In this document: in pieces, positions 18,053 to 25,844 of the stretch | How the letters are laid out: each line of letters starts with the position of its first letter | Position numbering within the stretch: position 1 is the stretch's first letter | Notes under the pieces: generated by a model | Databases searched by the model: none | Told to the model about the DNA's origin: nothing | The model's input: the letters and a program-made list of their open reading frames with translations, nothing else | Source of the DNA: Spirosoma endbachense | Lineage (GTDB): Bacteria > Bacteroidota > Bacteroidia > Cytophagales > Spirosomataceae | Assembly: GCF_010233585.1 (NCBI RefSeq) | Contig: NZ_CP045997.1 | Location: forward strand, 4,903,284-4,967,283 | Length of the DNA stretch: 64,000 nucleotides | Direction: 5' to 3' | Made by a program: the position numbers and the translations under genes

Positions 18053-18384
18053 AATCCGGCATTAATCTGGATTAGTCAATTCAGACCGAGTCAATTCAGA
18101 CCGAGTCAGTTCAGACCGAGCCAATACGAAACGAATTAATTCGTATCCAGAAACTAACAGCCTGCAAAGATACAGATTTTTAGGAGGTCCACTCTTTTCG
18201 CATTGGTTTACTTAATAGCTTCTTAGCTTCCGGGTCGTTTCACGGGTTAGTGATGCATCTCCACACCATTCCTGTAGCACTTGACTAGCCCTTGTCACCT
18301 TTGCCAGAAAGCTGTTTAATCAATGTCCGACGATTGGGTTGGGCGGATAAAAATTTTCATAAATCAGGATTCTGGCGACAAAAA
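18053..18384. other. Non-coding gap upstream of tsaE with a tandem repeat
   Basis: It holds three tandem 15-bp copies of AGTCAATTCAGACCG (18074-18118), the palindrome ACGAATTAATTCGT near 18130 and the tsaE -7 box. Beyond 18200 a short minus-strand open stretch reads like protein (QVLQEWCGDASLTRETTRKL) but has no start and is only ~33 codons, so I leave it uncalled. Confidence 0.45.
18074..18118. repeat. Tandem repeat, 3 x 15 bp
   Basis: The unit AGTCAATTCAGACCG is at 18074-18088, 18089-18103 and, with one change, 18104-18118. A partial fourth copy (AGCCAA) follows. Confidence 0.9.
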
Positions 18385-18425
18385 AAGTGGGCAGCCGAAC
18401 ATCTTTATCTGTTCACTGCCCACTT
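18380..18425 (-). terminator. Terminator of the first SusD/SusC pair
   Basis: AAGTGGGCAG (18385-18394) pairs with CTGCCCACTT (18416-18425). A plus-strand A run at 18380-18386 gives the U tract. It lies beyond the long hairpin at 18445-18570. Confidence 0.75.
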
Positions 18426-18444
18426 GTGCTGCTTATAGGAAATT

Positions 18445-18570
18445 AGGACTTTCGCTTCAATCCGTGCCACCGCAGCCGCGGACGGTGGTTTCTAATCGTG
18501 CTCCTAATAACCACGGTCCGCCGTTGCGACCGTCCGCGGCTGCGGTGGCACGGCTCGAAACGAAAGTCCT
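18445..18570. repeat. Long hairpin element (42-bp arms) downstream of susD
   Basis: Arm 18445-18486, starting AGGACTTTCG, pairs with arm 18529-18570 at 39 of 42 positions. The arms include CCGTGCCACCGCAGCCGCGG. The right arm ends 5 bp before the susD stop. It is GC-rich, unlike the flanks, and much larger than a normal terminator, which is present separately further on. Confidence 0.85.
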
Positions 18571-18575
18571 GAAAA

Positions 18576-20282
18576 TTAATAGCCCGGATTCTGTTTTAGT
18601 GTTTCCTTGCCACTAATCTTACTATTCAAAATCTCCTGCAATGGAATCGGGTAATATTCGTGCTTACCTTTCGAGAAGGAGGCTCCATTGAAATACGTGC
18701 GCAGGCGGGCCTCTTTCGCCATATAGGCATTGAGAGTCTGATCAGCTATACCCCAGCGTACCAGGTCAAAGAAGCGGTGACCTTCCATGCCAAATTCCAG
18801 CCGATGCTCGAACCGTACGGCCGTGCGGGCAGCGGCTTTATCAGCCCATGAAGTTGTATACTGGCTGATCACATAATTAGCTGCTGGCTTACCGTCATCC
18901 AGTTTCACAAAACCATCGGGATTAGCGGCCCGTTTCCGGATCACGTTGACGTATTCCCTGGCTTTTTCGAGGCTACCTACTTCAATTTCACACTCGGCCA
19001 GCCAAAGGTATACGTGCGATAAACGAATCATCCGGTAATTATTGGCGTTCAGACGCGAATTGCTGGCGAAGGTGTTTGTGCCGACATCTGTCTTGTAGAA
19101 TAAGTGCTTTTTCCCTTCGTAAGGCCCGCCATTGCCCTGATCGCGTACCCACGACTTGCCGGGCATTATTCCCCAGTCGAGAAATGGAATGCCGCGTCGG
19201 CCAACTGTCCAGTCCAGACGTGGGTCAAGGGTACCTGCGTAAGGCGTAAACGGCTGTGTCGACTCAATGCCCTGATCGCTAATTACATCCGAATCATTGA
19301 ACGTTGCGGGCATTGGCAAGCCATTGGCGTCGGTTTTGAACGCATTGACCAGGTTCTGCGCAGGCTGGAAAAAGCCACAGCAGGTTGTCGGACCGGCATA
19401 AGGGTAGTTCAACACAGCCCCATTGTTACCGTTTTCGCCTGTACCGTCATTAACCGAATACTGAATCTCAAAAATAGACTCCGAATTATTATTCGTTACC
19501 GTCTTGAAATTATCATGGTACCTGTCCATGAGCTTATATTTCCCGCTGGCAAGAATAGCTTCCAGCAACGGTTTGGCCTCTGCCCATTTCTGCTGAAAAA
19601 CATAGGCTTTAGCCAGCAGGGCCGCAGCAGCCCATTTGGTTACCCGGCCTTTCTGCGACTGTACTTCGGGCAGATTGTCGTAAGCAAATTTCAGATCTTC
19701 AATAATATTAGGCCATATGTCTTTATCATTAGGCACTTTCGTACTGTTCAGATCGAGCGGATTATAGATTTTTTCATCGATATACGGCACCATGTTGAAC
19801 ATTTTTTTCGCTTCAAAATGGTAGTGCCCCCGCAGACAGCGTGCCTGTGCAATCGCCTGTGTTTTTTCGTCATTGCTCATGTCAGTTGCTTTGGCAACTG
19901 CCTGAATCACATCATTCGAGCGGGCTACGCCATCATACACAACCCGCCACTTACCCCGGAAGTAGGTGTTATCGGGCTGAATGTTTTTGTATTCGATGTA
20001 GCCTGCTTCCGGCTGATCTCCTGAGGTAGATCCTTTGTAAGCATCATCGGCAGCTATACTGCCATAGACCCAGTTGTCGGCCGAGCTATGGTACGATGTT
20101 CCGCCGGAACCCCAGCCGTCCAGTAGCGAGTAGGCTCCTGTGAGCAAATAGCCGACGCCAACACGGTTATAAAAGTTTTCTGCACCCAGTACGGCCTTGG
20201 GTTGTACGTCAAGGAAGGACTCTTTACAGCCTGTAACAAAGCCAATTGTTAACAGACAGGCTAATACAGTTATTTTTTTCAT
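18576..20282 (-). CDS. RagB/SusD family outer-membrane nutrient-binding lipoprotein
   Basis: A 568-residue protein with lipoprotein signal (GFVTGC) followed by the typical SusD start ESFLDVQP. TPR-like helices (AIAQARCLRGHYHFEAKKMF, WAAAALLAKAYVFQQKWAEA) and the C-terminal family segment (AVRFEHRLEFGMEGHRFFDL) are clear. It acts as the surface lid over the SusC channel encoded just upstream. No glycosidase or peptidase is adjacent, so the substrate cannot be guessed from context. Confidence 0.93.
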   Translation of the reverse strand: MKKITVLACLLTIGFVTGCKESFLDVQPKAVLGAENFYNRVGVGYLLTGAYSLLDGWGSGGTSYHSSADNWVYGSIAADDAYKGSTSGDQPEAGYIEYKNIQPDNTYFRGKWRVVYDGVARSNDVIQAVAKATDMSNDEKTQAIAQARCLRGHYHFEAKKMFNMVPYIDEKIYNPLDLNSTKVPNDKDIWPNIIEDLKFAYDNLPEVQSQKGRVTKWAAAALLAKAYVFQQKWAEAKPLLEAILASGKYKLMDRYHDNFKTVTNNNSESIFEIQYSVNDGTGENGNNGAVLNYPYAGPTTCCGFFQPAQNLVNAFKTDANGLPMPATFNDSDVISDQGIESTQPFTPYAGTLDPRLDWTVGRRGIPFLDWGIMPGKSWVRDQGNGGPYEGKKHLFYKTDVGTNTFASNSRLNANNYRMIRLSHVYLWLAECEIEVGSLEKAREYVNVIRKRAANPDGFVKLDDGKPAANYVISQYTTSWADKAAARTAVRFEHRLEFGMEGHRFFDLVRWGIADQTLNAYMAKEARLRTYFNGASFSKGKHEYYPIPLQEILNSKISGKETLKQNPGY

Positions 20283-20309
20283 GATTTAAGATCAGATTAA
20301 GTCAAGGGA

Positions 20310-23300
20310 TTAGAACGCCAGATTTAGCCCCACAAGCAGGGTTTTGGCAACCGGATAAGCCGCTTCATCAACGCCAATATGCCGGTCGTTTCCGGTACCT
20401 CCTGAATCACGCAGGTTGATTTCAGGGTCGAGTCCCGAGTACTTAGTTGCCGTCAGCAGATTCTGACCTTGTACGTAAATCGTTGCATTGCTTACACCTA
20501 ATCTGCTCATCAAGGTGCGGGGAAGGTTGTAGGACAACTGAACGTTTTTGAGCCGCAGGTAACCGCCCGGTTCCAGATAATAGGTGGATGGGTTGGAGCT
20601 TATCGCGTCATTTGAGCGCAGGATTGGTAGTTTTGCATCCGTTTTGCCTGGCTTCCAGGACTCATAGTACATGCGTGTACTGCGGTTACCGCCAAATGTC
20701 GGGAAGTCAGTCCAGTAGCGAACGTAATTGAAGATTTGATTGCCCTGTACACCCTGTCCAAACAGCGTAAGATTGAAGTTTTTATAGCCAATATTTACGT
20801 TAAGGCCATAGCTGAAGTTGGGGTGCGGGCTACCAATAATTGTCCGGTCGCTGGCATTGACTTTCCCATCGCCGTTTACGTCCCTGAAAATGAACTCACC
20901 CGCTTTGTTGTAATTGTTTGTTCCATCGGCATTGGCGAAGGCTGGGGGAGCTGCTTTGGCCTGCTCATCCGATTGGAAAATTCCGTCGATGACATACCCA
21001 AAGAACGACGAAATTGGGTAGCCTGCCTGCGTTACGGTCATGGCTGGAATGCGGGGCGTAAAACCGAAATACTGCGTTGACTCATTCCCGTCGGTCTTCG
21101 TGACCACGTTGCGATAAGTCGAGATATTCGCACCCAGGCTATAGGTCAGCTCACCGCCCAGTGCCCGACCATTGTAGTTCAGGCCGAGTTCAATGCCTTT
21201 GTTTGTAAACTCGGCAATGTTCTGGAATGGGTTGGTGGCAACGCCCTGCGTCGATTGAACTTCTACCGGGAACAACGCATTGGTGGTTTTGCGGTTGAAC
21301 CAGTCGAATGTCAGATCAACTTTGCCTTTAAACAGCGACGCATCCAGGCCAAAGTCAACGGAAGTTGTTGTTTCCCATTTCGCGTTGGCATTGCCAAACT
21401 GATCGAGCTGATAACCCTGAATCGATGACGTTCGGGAGCCATTAAGATCATAGAACGAATTGGTTGGGTTCGTTGCATAAATCAGGAAGGGGTTGTAGTT
21501 ACCAATCTCCTGATTGCCGGTTTGCCCGTAGGCTGCCCGTAGTTTGAGGTCATCGATCCAGCCAGCCGTAGGAGCCATGAAAGACTCTTTTGACACGCGC
21601 CAGCCAGCAGAGAGAGCCGGGAAGTAAGCTACGCGGTTTGCTGCCGAAAAGCGTGAAGAACGGTCCCGACGCAGTGTACCATCAATGAGGTATTTGTCGA
21701 AGAAGGCCAGGTTTAGTTTGGCAAACTCCGAGGCCAGCCGCCAGTCTGATGAGCCGTTGGTATTGGTCGATGTACCAGCATTCCCCGCATCTAAATACCG
21801 GTTTTCCATACCATCGTCGGCAAACCGGCTTCGGTCACCCCGCAGAAACTCGAAGTAATTTTTGATTGACTCCGTTCCGGCAATGACGTTATACCGAATG
21901 TTGCTGCCAATTTCGCCATTGTAGGTCAGGGTATTATACCATGTCCAGGTATAACCGAACTCGTTCCGGGCAAACATGCTGTTGGCTCCTGCCGATTCAG
22001 ACGATTCAACGTCGCGCGGTGTATAAACGCGAACATTAAGCGTATTATAATCAACCCCAAAACTGGTTTTTGCCGTTAAGCCTTTCAGAATATCGACTTC
22101 GGCATAAACATTACCGAACAACTTCATCTCTTTGTTGACGTTGTCTTTGTTGCGATAGAGCAAAGCCACTGGATTACGAGCGTTGTCGAGGTCACCCCCT
22201 TTGGTACCCGCAAAGTTTCCGGCTACGTCATACACCGGAATGATCGGCTGTATCCGGAAGGCCATTGAGATGGCGTTGCTTTCGTTGTTATTGGCCGTGG
22301 CACTTTGGGTTGAGTTACCGCCCCCAACGCGTTCTCCGTAAGCAATCTGGACGTTTTCACCCACCCGAAAGCGCTTGTTTACGTTGAATTCTGTGTTAGC
22401 CCGTACCGAATACCGCTTGTAGCCGGTGTATTTCAGGATGCCCTGCTGGTTGAAATAGTTCACCGACATCGCATATCGACCACTTTCGTTACCGCCCGAT
22501 ACGCCCAACTGGTGATTTTGAATGGGGGCCGGATCGAAAATTTCGTCGAACCAATCGGTTCCCTGTTTGTTCGCTTTGGTGATCAGGAATTTAGTTTTTC
22601 GAAAGTCGGCCCCGTCGATATCACTTGAGTAGTTGACATAACTACCATCTGGATTTTGTGCCAGGCGAGGATCGTTTGCAGCCGCGCCATCCGGAAAGAT
22701 GTAATCGGGCAGAACGGGCGTAGTACCGCTCCCAAACTGGGCATTTTTGGGATAAATCAAACCACTCTGACCGGCATTAGGCGTTGCTACACCATTGACG
22801 AGTGTATTGGCCGAATTGATACGTGACTCCCATAAAAGATCGGCGTATTGTTGCGTATTCAGTAAACTTAATGTTTTGCCGGGTTGCTGCGTGCCATAGT
22901 ACACATCGTATGTGAACTTCGGTTTTCCCGCTTTCCCTTTTTTTGTCGTAATGATAACAACGCCATTACCGGCCCGTGAACCATAAATCGAGGCTGCCGA
23001 TGCATCCTTCAGTACTTGGATGGATTCAACATCGTTTGGGTTGATGGTGTTGTTGGTCCCTTTGGTGGGTACGCCGTCGATGATGTAGAGCGGAGAGTTA
23101 TCGTTCAGCGTGCCAAAGCCGCGAATACGTACCATTACGCTACCTCCCGGCGAATTGTCGTTTCCAACCTGAACGCCGGCTACGCGTCCCTGCAATGCCT
23201 GCGAAACGTTTGTAACCGGCACTTTCAATGCTTCCTTGACATCTACTGTGGCAACCGCGCCGGTAATGTCGCGTTTGGCCTGAGCGCCATACCCGGTTAC

Positions 23301-23642
23301 GATAACTTCATTCAGGGTTTTGACATCAGGAGCCAGCGTAACATTGATGTCCGATTGATTTCCAATGGTAATTTCCTGGGCTGTGTAGCCAATGGCAGAA
23401 ATGGTCAGTGTGTTACGGCCAGTCGGTACTGTTAGCGTAAATCGTCCTTCGGCATTCGTAACCATACCGATTTGCGTACCCTTGATGACGACATTCGCTC
23501 CTGGCAGTGGATTGTTGTCATTACCGTCGGCAATACGGCCACTAATTTTACGATCCTGGGCGAAGGCCCCTTCGCACAAAAGCCAGCAAAGCAATGCCAG
23601 CGGCCATGTGCGGTGCACATTGCGTAGAAGTTGGTTAATCAT
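20310..23642 (-). CDS. SusC/RagA family TonB-linked outer-membrane transporter
   Basis: 1110 residues: a signal peptide ending CEGAFAQ, a carboxypeptidase-like domain (GRIADGNDNNPLPGANVVIK), a TonB-box region (LNEVIVTGYGAQAKRDITGA), a plug with the SusC hallmark SAASIYGSRAGNGVVIITTK and a 22-strand-type barrel. It imports a ligand captured by the SusD 27 bp downstream, using TonB energy. The leader contains a 12-bp inverted repeat (23648-23659 and 23718-23729). No anti-sigma or ECF gene is adjacent. Confidence 0.95.
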   Translation of the reverse strand: MINQLLRNVHRTWPLALLCWLLCEGAFAQDRKISGRIADGNDNNPLPGANVVIKGTQIGMVTNAEGRFTLTVPTGRNTLTISAIGYTAQEITIGNQSDINVTLAPDVKTLNEVIVTGYGAQAKRDITGAVATVDVKEALKVPVTNVSQALQGRVAGVQVGNDNSPGGSVMVRIRGFGTLNDNSPLYIIDGVPTKGTNNTINPNDVESIQVLKDASAASIYGSRAGNGVVIITTKKGKAGKPKFTYDVYYGTQQPGKTLSLLNTQQYADLLWESRINSANTLVNGVATPNAGQSGLIYPKNAQFGSGTTPVLPDYIFPDGAAANDPRLAQNPDGSYVNYSSDIDGADFRKTKFLITKANKQGTDWFDEIFDPAPIQNHQLGVSGGNESGRYAMSVNYFNQQGILKYTGYKRYSVRANTEFNVNKRFRVGENVQIAYGERVGGGNSTQSATANNNESNAISMAFRIQPIIPVYDVAGNFAGTKGGDLDNARNPVALLYRNKDNVNKEMKLFGNVYAEVDILKGLTAKTSFGVDYNTLNVRVYTPRDVESSESAGANSMFARNEFGYTWTWYNTLTYNGEIGSNIRYNVIAGTESIKNYFEFLRGDRSRFADDGMENRYLDAGNAGTSTNTNGSSDWRLASEFAKLNLAFFDKYLIDGTLRRDRSSRFSAANRVAYFPALSAGWRVSKESFMAPTAGWIDDLKLRAAYGQTGNQEIGNYNPFLIYATNPTNSFYDLNGSRTSSIQGYQLDQFGNANAKWETTTSVDFGLDASLFKGKVDLTFDWFNRKTTNALFPVEVQSTQGVATNPFQNIAEFTNKGIELGLNYNGRALGGELTYSLGANISTYRNVVTKTDGNESTQYFGFTPRIPAMTVTQAGYPISSFFGYVIDGIFQSDEQAKAAPPAFANADGTNNYNKAGEFIFRDVNGDGKVNASDRTIIGSPHPNFSYGLNVNIGYKNFNLTLFGQGVQGNQIFNYVRYWTDFPTFGGNRSTRMYYESWKPGKTDAKLPILRSNDAISSNPSTYYLEPGGYLRLKNVQLSYNLPRTLMSRLGVSNATIYVQGQNLLTATKYSGLDPEINLRDSGGTGNDRHIGVDEAAYPVAKTLLVGLNLAF

Positions 23643-23647
23643 GAGAT

Positions 23648-23729
23648 CTTAATTAGAATAGGTAATATGATCGAGAGAAGTACATGAGTACTAATGCTTA
23701 AAGTATTTCTTCGATTAATTCTAATTAAG
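23648..23729 (-). promoter_or_regulatory. Inverted repeat in the susC leader
   Basis: CTTAATTAGAAT (23648-23659) and ATTCTAATTAAG (23718-23729) are exact complements 58 bp apart, starting 6 bp upstream of the susC ATG. Between them lies AGTACATGAGTACT, a second small dyad. No TAnnTTTG box is visible here. Confidence 0.4.
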
Positions 23730-23764
23730 CTTACTTTAATTTTATTGAAAATATTTTTACCCAT

Positions 23765-23800
23765 AAAAAATCCCGGCTTTTTTATAAGTCGGGATTTTTT
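23765..23800 (-). terminator. Terminator of the phosphoglucomutase gene
   Basis: AAAAAATCCCG (23765-23775) pairs with CGGGATTTTTT (23790-23800). Further pairing of GCTT with AAGT gives ~15 bp in all. The A run serves as the minus U tract. Confidence 0.85.
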
Positions 23801-23835
23801 TATATTTTTTTTAAATAAGTATAATTACAGGTAGA

Positions 23836-25593
23836 CTAGACCAGCTTCATGTCATCGATTACGCGCTGAACTTTCGCTTTCAATTGCGCATACGTATCGT
23901 CAAAAGCTTCTTTGCTTTCGAGTGGTTCACGAACGCTAACGTAGAACTTAATCTTGGGCTCCGTACCCGAAGGACGTGCTGATACTTTCGTGCCATCGGC
24001 CGTAAAGAACTGGAGTACATTCGATGATTCAATGCCCATTTTCCCCGCTTCAATGGCACTTGTCTGTCCGCTCTGTGCGTCCAGGCGTGTAAGTGCTTTG
24101 TAATCGTCGACCCGAACAACGGCTGAACCCGCAATCGATTTAGGCGGATTTGCCCGGAAATCCGCCATCATTTGCTGAATCTCTTCGGCACCGGCTTTTC
24201 CTTTCTTCGTTAGCGATACAAGGGCTTCATAGTAGAAACCGTTCTCCTGATACATCGTCATCAACAGGTCAAACAGACTCTGACCGTTGTCTTTGGCGTA
24301 GGCGGTCAATTCGGCAATTATGGCGCAGGAAGCAATCGCATCTTTGTCGCGAACGAAATCACCGATGAGGTAACCGTAGCTTTCTTCACCGCCACCAATG
24401 AATTTTTCCTGACCTTCCAGTTCACGAATGACTTCGGCAATGTATTTGAAACCGGTGAGCGTGTTGTAGCATTTTACTCCGTAGCGTTCACACATCTGGT
24501 CGATGAGGTCGGTCGTAACGATGGTTTTCGCTACGAACTCATTACCGGTTAGTTTCCCGGCGTCTTTCCAGGCATTGAGCAGGTAATAAATAATCAGGCT
24601 GGCCATCTGGTTGCCATTCAGCAACTCGAATTCACCATGGTGATTACGAGCGCCCGCACCCACACGGTCGGCATCGGGATCAGTGGCCATGACCAGATCG
24701 GCATTGATCGACAAAGCCAGATCGAGGGCCAACTGCATGGCGGGCCGTTCCTCCGGGTTAGGCGACTTTACGGTCGGGAAGTTGCCATCGGGTGTTGCCT
24801 GCTGTTCAACAATATGAACGTTTGTGAAGCCCAGCGCATCAAGAGCGCGCGGAACGAGCGTAATGCCGGTGCCATGAATAGGCGTATAAACAATATTCAG
24901 GTTTGCCTGCCGCTTAATAACATCCGGATTAACGGCATTCGACTTGATGCGCTCAATATAAGGCGCATCGATTTCTTCATCGATCAGGTGAATCTTTTCC
25001 GGAACACCCACAAACTTGATATCGTCTACCGATGTGATTTTAGCCACCTCGCCAATGATCGCTTTATCGTGGGGGGCAACCACTTGTGCGCCATCATTCC
25101 AGTATACTTTGTAACCGTTGTATTCAGGTGGATTGTGCGATGCTGTTACGACGATACCACTCTGGCAACCCAATTGCCGAATTGCAAACGACAGTTCGGG
25201 AGTCGGGCGCAGAGCACTGAACAAGTACACTTTAATGCCATTTGCTGAGAAAATATCGGCGACTAACCGCGCAAATTCTGGGCTCATCCGGCGGCTATCG
25301 TGTGCAATGGCTACGCTAATATCCTGATCGGGGAAAGCGGCATTGATGTAGTTGGAAAGCCCCTGGGTGGCCGCGCCAACCGTGTAGCGGTTCATGCGGT
25401 TAGAACCCACACCAACCACACCCCGTAGACCACCTGTTCCGAATTCGAGATCGCGGTAGAACGAATCGGTCAGTTCGGTAATATTGCCCGAGTCGATCAG
25501 GTGTTGGATGGCATCTTTAGTGTCGGCGTCGTAATTACCGCCAAGCCATTGGTCGATTCGCTGCTGGGTAGAAGCGTCAAGGGTAGTTGTCAT
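23836..25593 (-). CDS. Phosphoglucomutase/phosphomannomutase (alpha-D-phosphohexomutase)
   Basis: 585 residues with all four phosphohexomutase loops: catalytic Ser in VVTASHNPPEYNGYK (~150), metal loop DPDADRVG, sugar loop GGGEESYGYLIGD and phosphate loop RPSGTEPKIKFY. It interconverts hexose 1- and 6-phosphates. The long N-terminus (FGTGGLRGVVGVGSNRMN) matches the PgcA/PGM2-like branch. ATG 25593 starts at MTTTLDAS; the extra 22 residues further up overlap the promoter found at 25630-25660 and are excluded. Confidence 0.93.
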   Translation of the reverse strand: MTTTLDASTQQRIDQWLGGNYDADTKDAIQHLIDSGNITELTDSFYRDLEFGTGGLRGVVGVGSNRMNRYTVGAATQGLSNYINAAFPDQDISVAIAHDSRRMSPEFARLVADIFSANGIKVYLFSALRPTPELSFAIRQLGCQSGIVVTASHNPPEYNGYKVYWNDGAQVVAPHDKAIIGEVAKITSVDDIKFVGVPEKIHLIDEEIDAPYIERIKSNAVNPDVIKRQANLNIVYTPIHGTGITLVPRALDALGFTNVHIVEQQATPDGNFPTVKSPNPEERPAMQLALDLALSINADLVMATDPDADRVGAGARNHHGEFELLNGNQMASLIIYYLLNAWKDAGKLTGNEFVAKTIVTTDLIDQMCERYGVKCYNTLTGFKYIAEVIRELEGQEKFIGGGEESYGYLIGDFVRDKDAIASCAIIAELTAYAKDNGQSLFDLLMTMYQENGFYYEALVSLTKKGKAGAEEIQQMMADFRANPPKSIAGSAVVRVDDYKALTRLDAQSGQTSAIEAGKMGIESSNVLQFFTADGTKVSARPSGTEPKIKFYVSVREPLESKEAFDDTYAQLKAKVQRVIDDMKLV

Positions 25594-25629
25594 ACTAAAG
25601 GGCTGATTAATACAGAAACGATTATTCGC

Positions 25630-25660
25630 CAAAATTACAATTCCCCATTTGCCCACCAAA
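25630..25660 (-). promoter_or_regulatory. Bacteroidota-type promoter of the phosphoglucomutase gene
   Basis: On the minus strand TTTG (25657-25660), 19 bp, then TAATTTTG (25630-25637). This fits the known Bacteroidota consensus TTTG-N19-21-TAnnTTTG at both boxes and spacing. The predicted start is ~30 nt before ATG 25593. Confidence 0.7.
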
Positions 25661-25723
25661 TCCTTACGGTAGAATCATTTGGAGAATTTTAGTAACAAGA
25701 ATAGCTGATTACCCTGTCTTTAT

Positions 25724-25763
25724 AAAAACGGCCCTTCATTGTCTGCACGATGAAGGGCCGTTT
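25724..25763 (-). terminator. Terminator of the ddl-like gene
   Basis: AAACGGCCCTTCAT (25726-25739) pairs exactly with ATGAAGGGCCGTTT (25750-25763). The A run at 25724-25728 gives the minus U tract. Confidence 0.85.
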
Positions 25764-25844
25764 ATGGATAGATGGTTATGGTTGGGCCGTTTCCAGGCCC
25801 TTCTATCTGGTCATATTCAGCTATTTGTTGAAAAGTACTACGAG

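Noticed and set aside
18074..18118. CRISPR array
   Set aside because: The 15-bp units are directly tandem without spacers, and no cas genes are present.
18323..18616. 97-codon plus-strand frame after the tsaE gap
   Set aside because: It runs through a terminator and a 42-bp-arm hairpin and into susD antisense, so it is not a gene.
19104..20024. 306-codon plus-strand frame within the first susD gene
   Set aside because: Antisense to a clear SusD; composition is Cys/His/Ile-rich without a domain.
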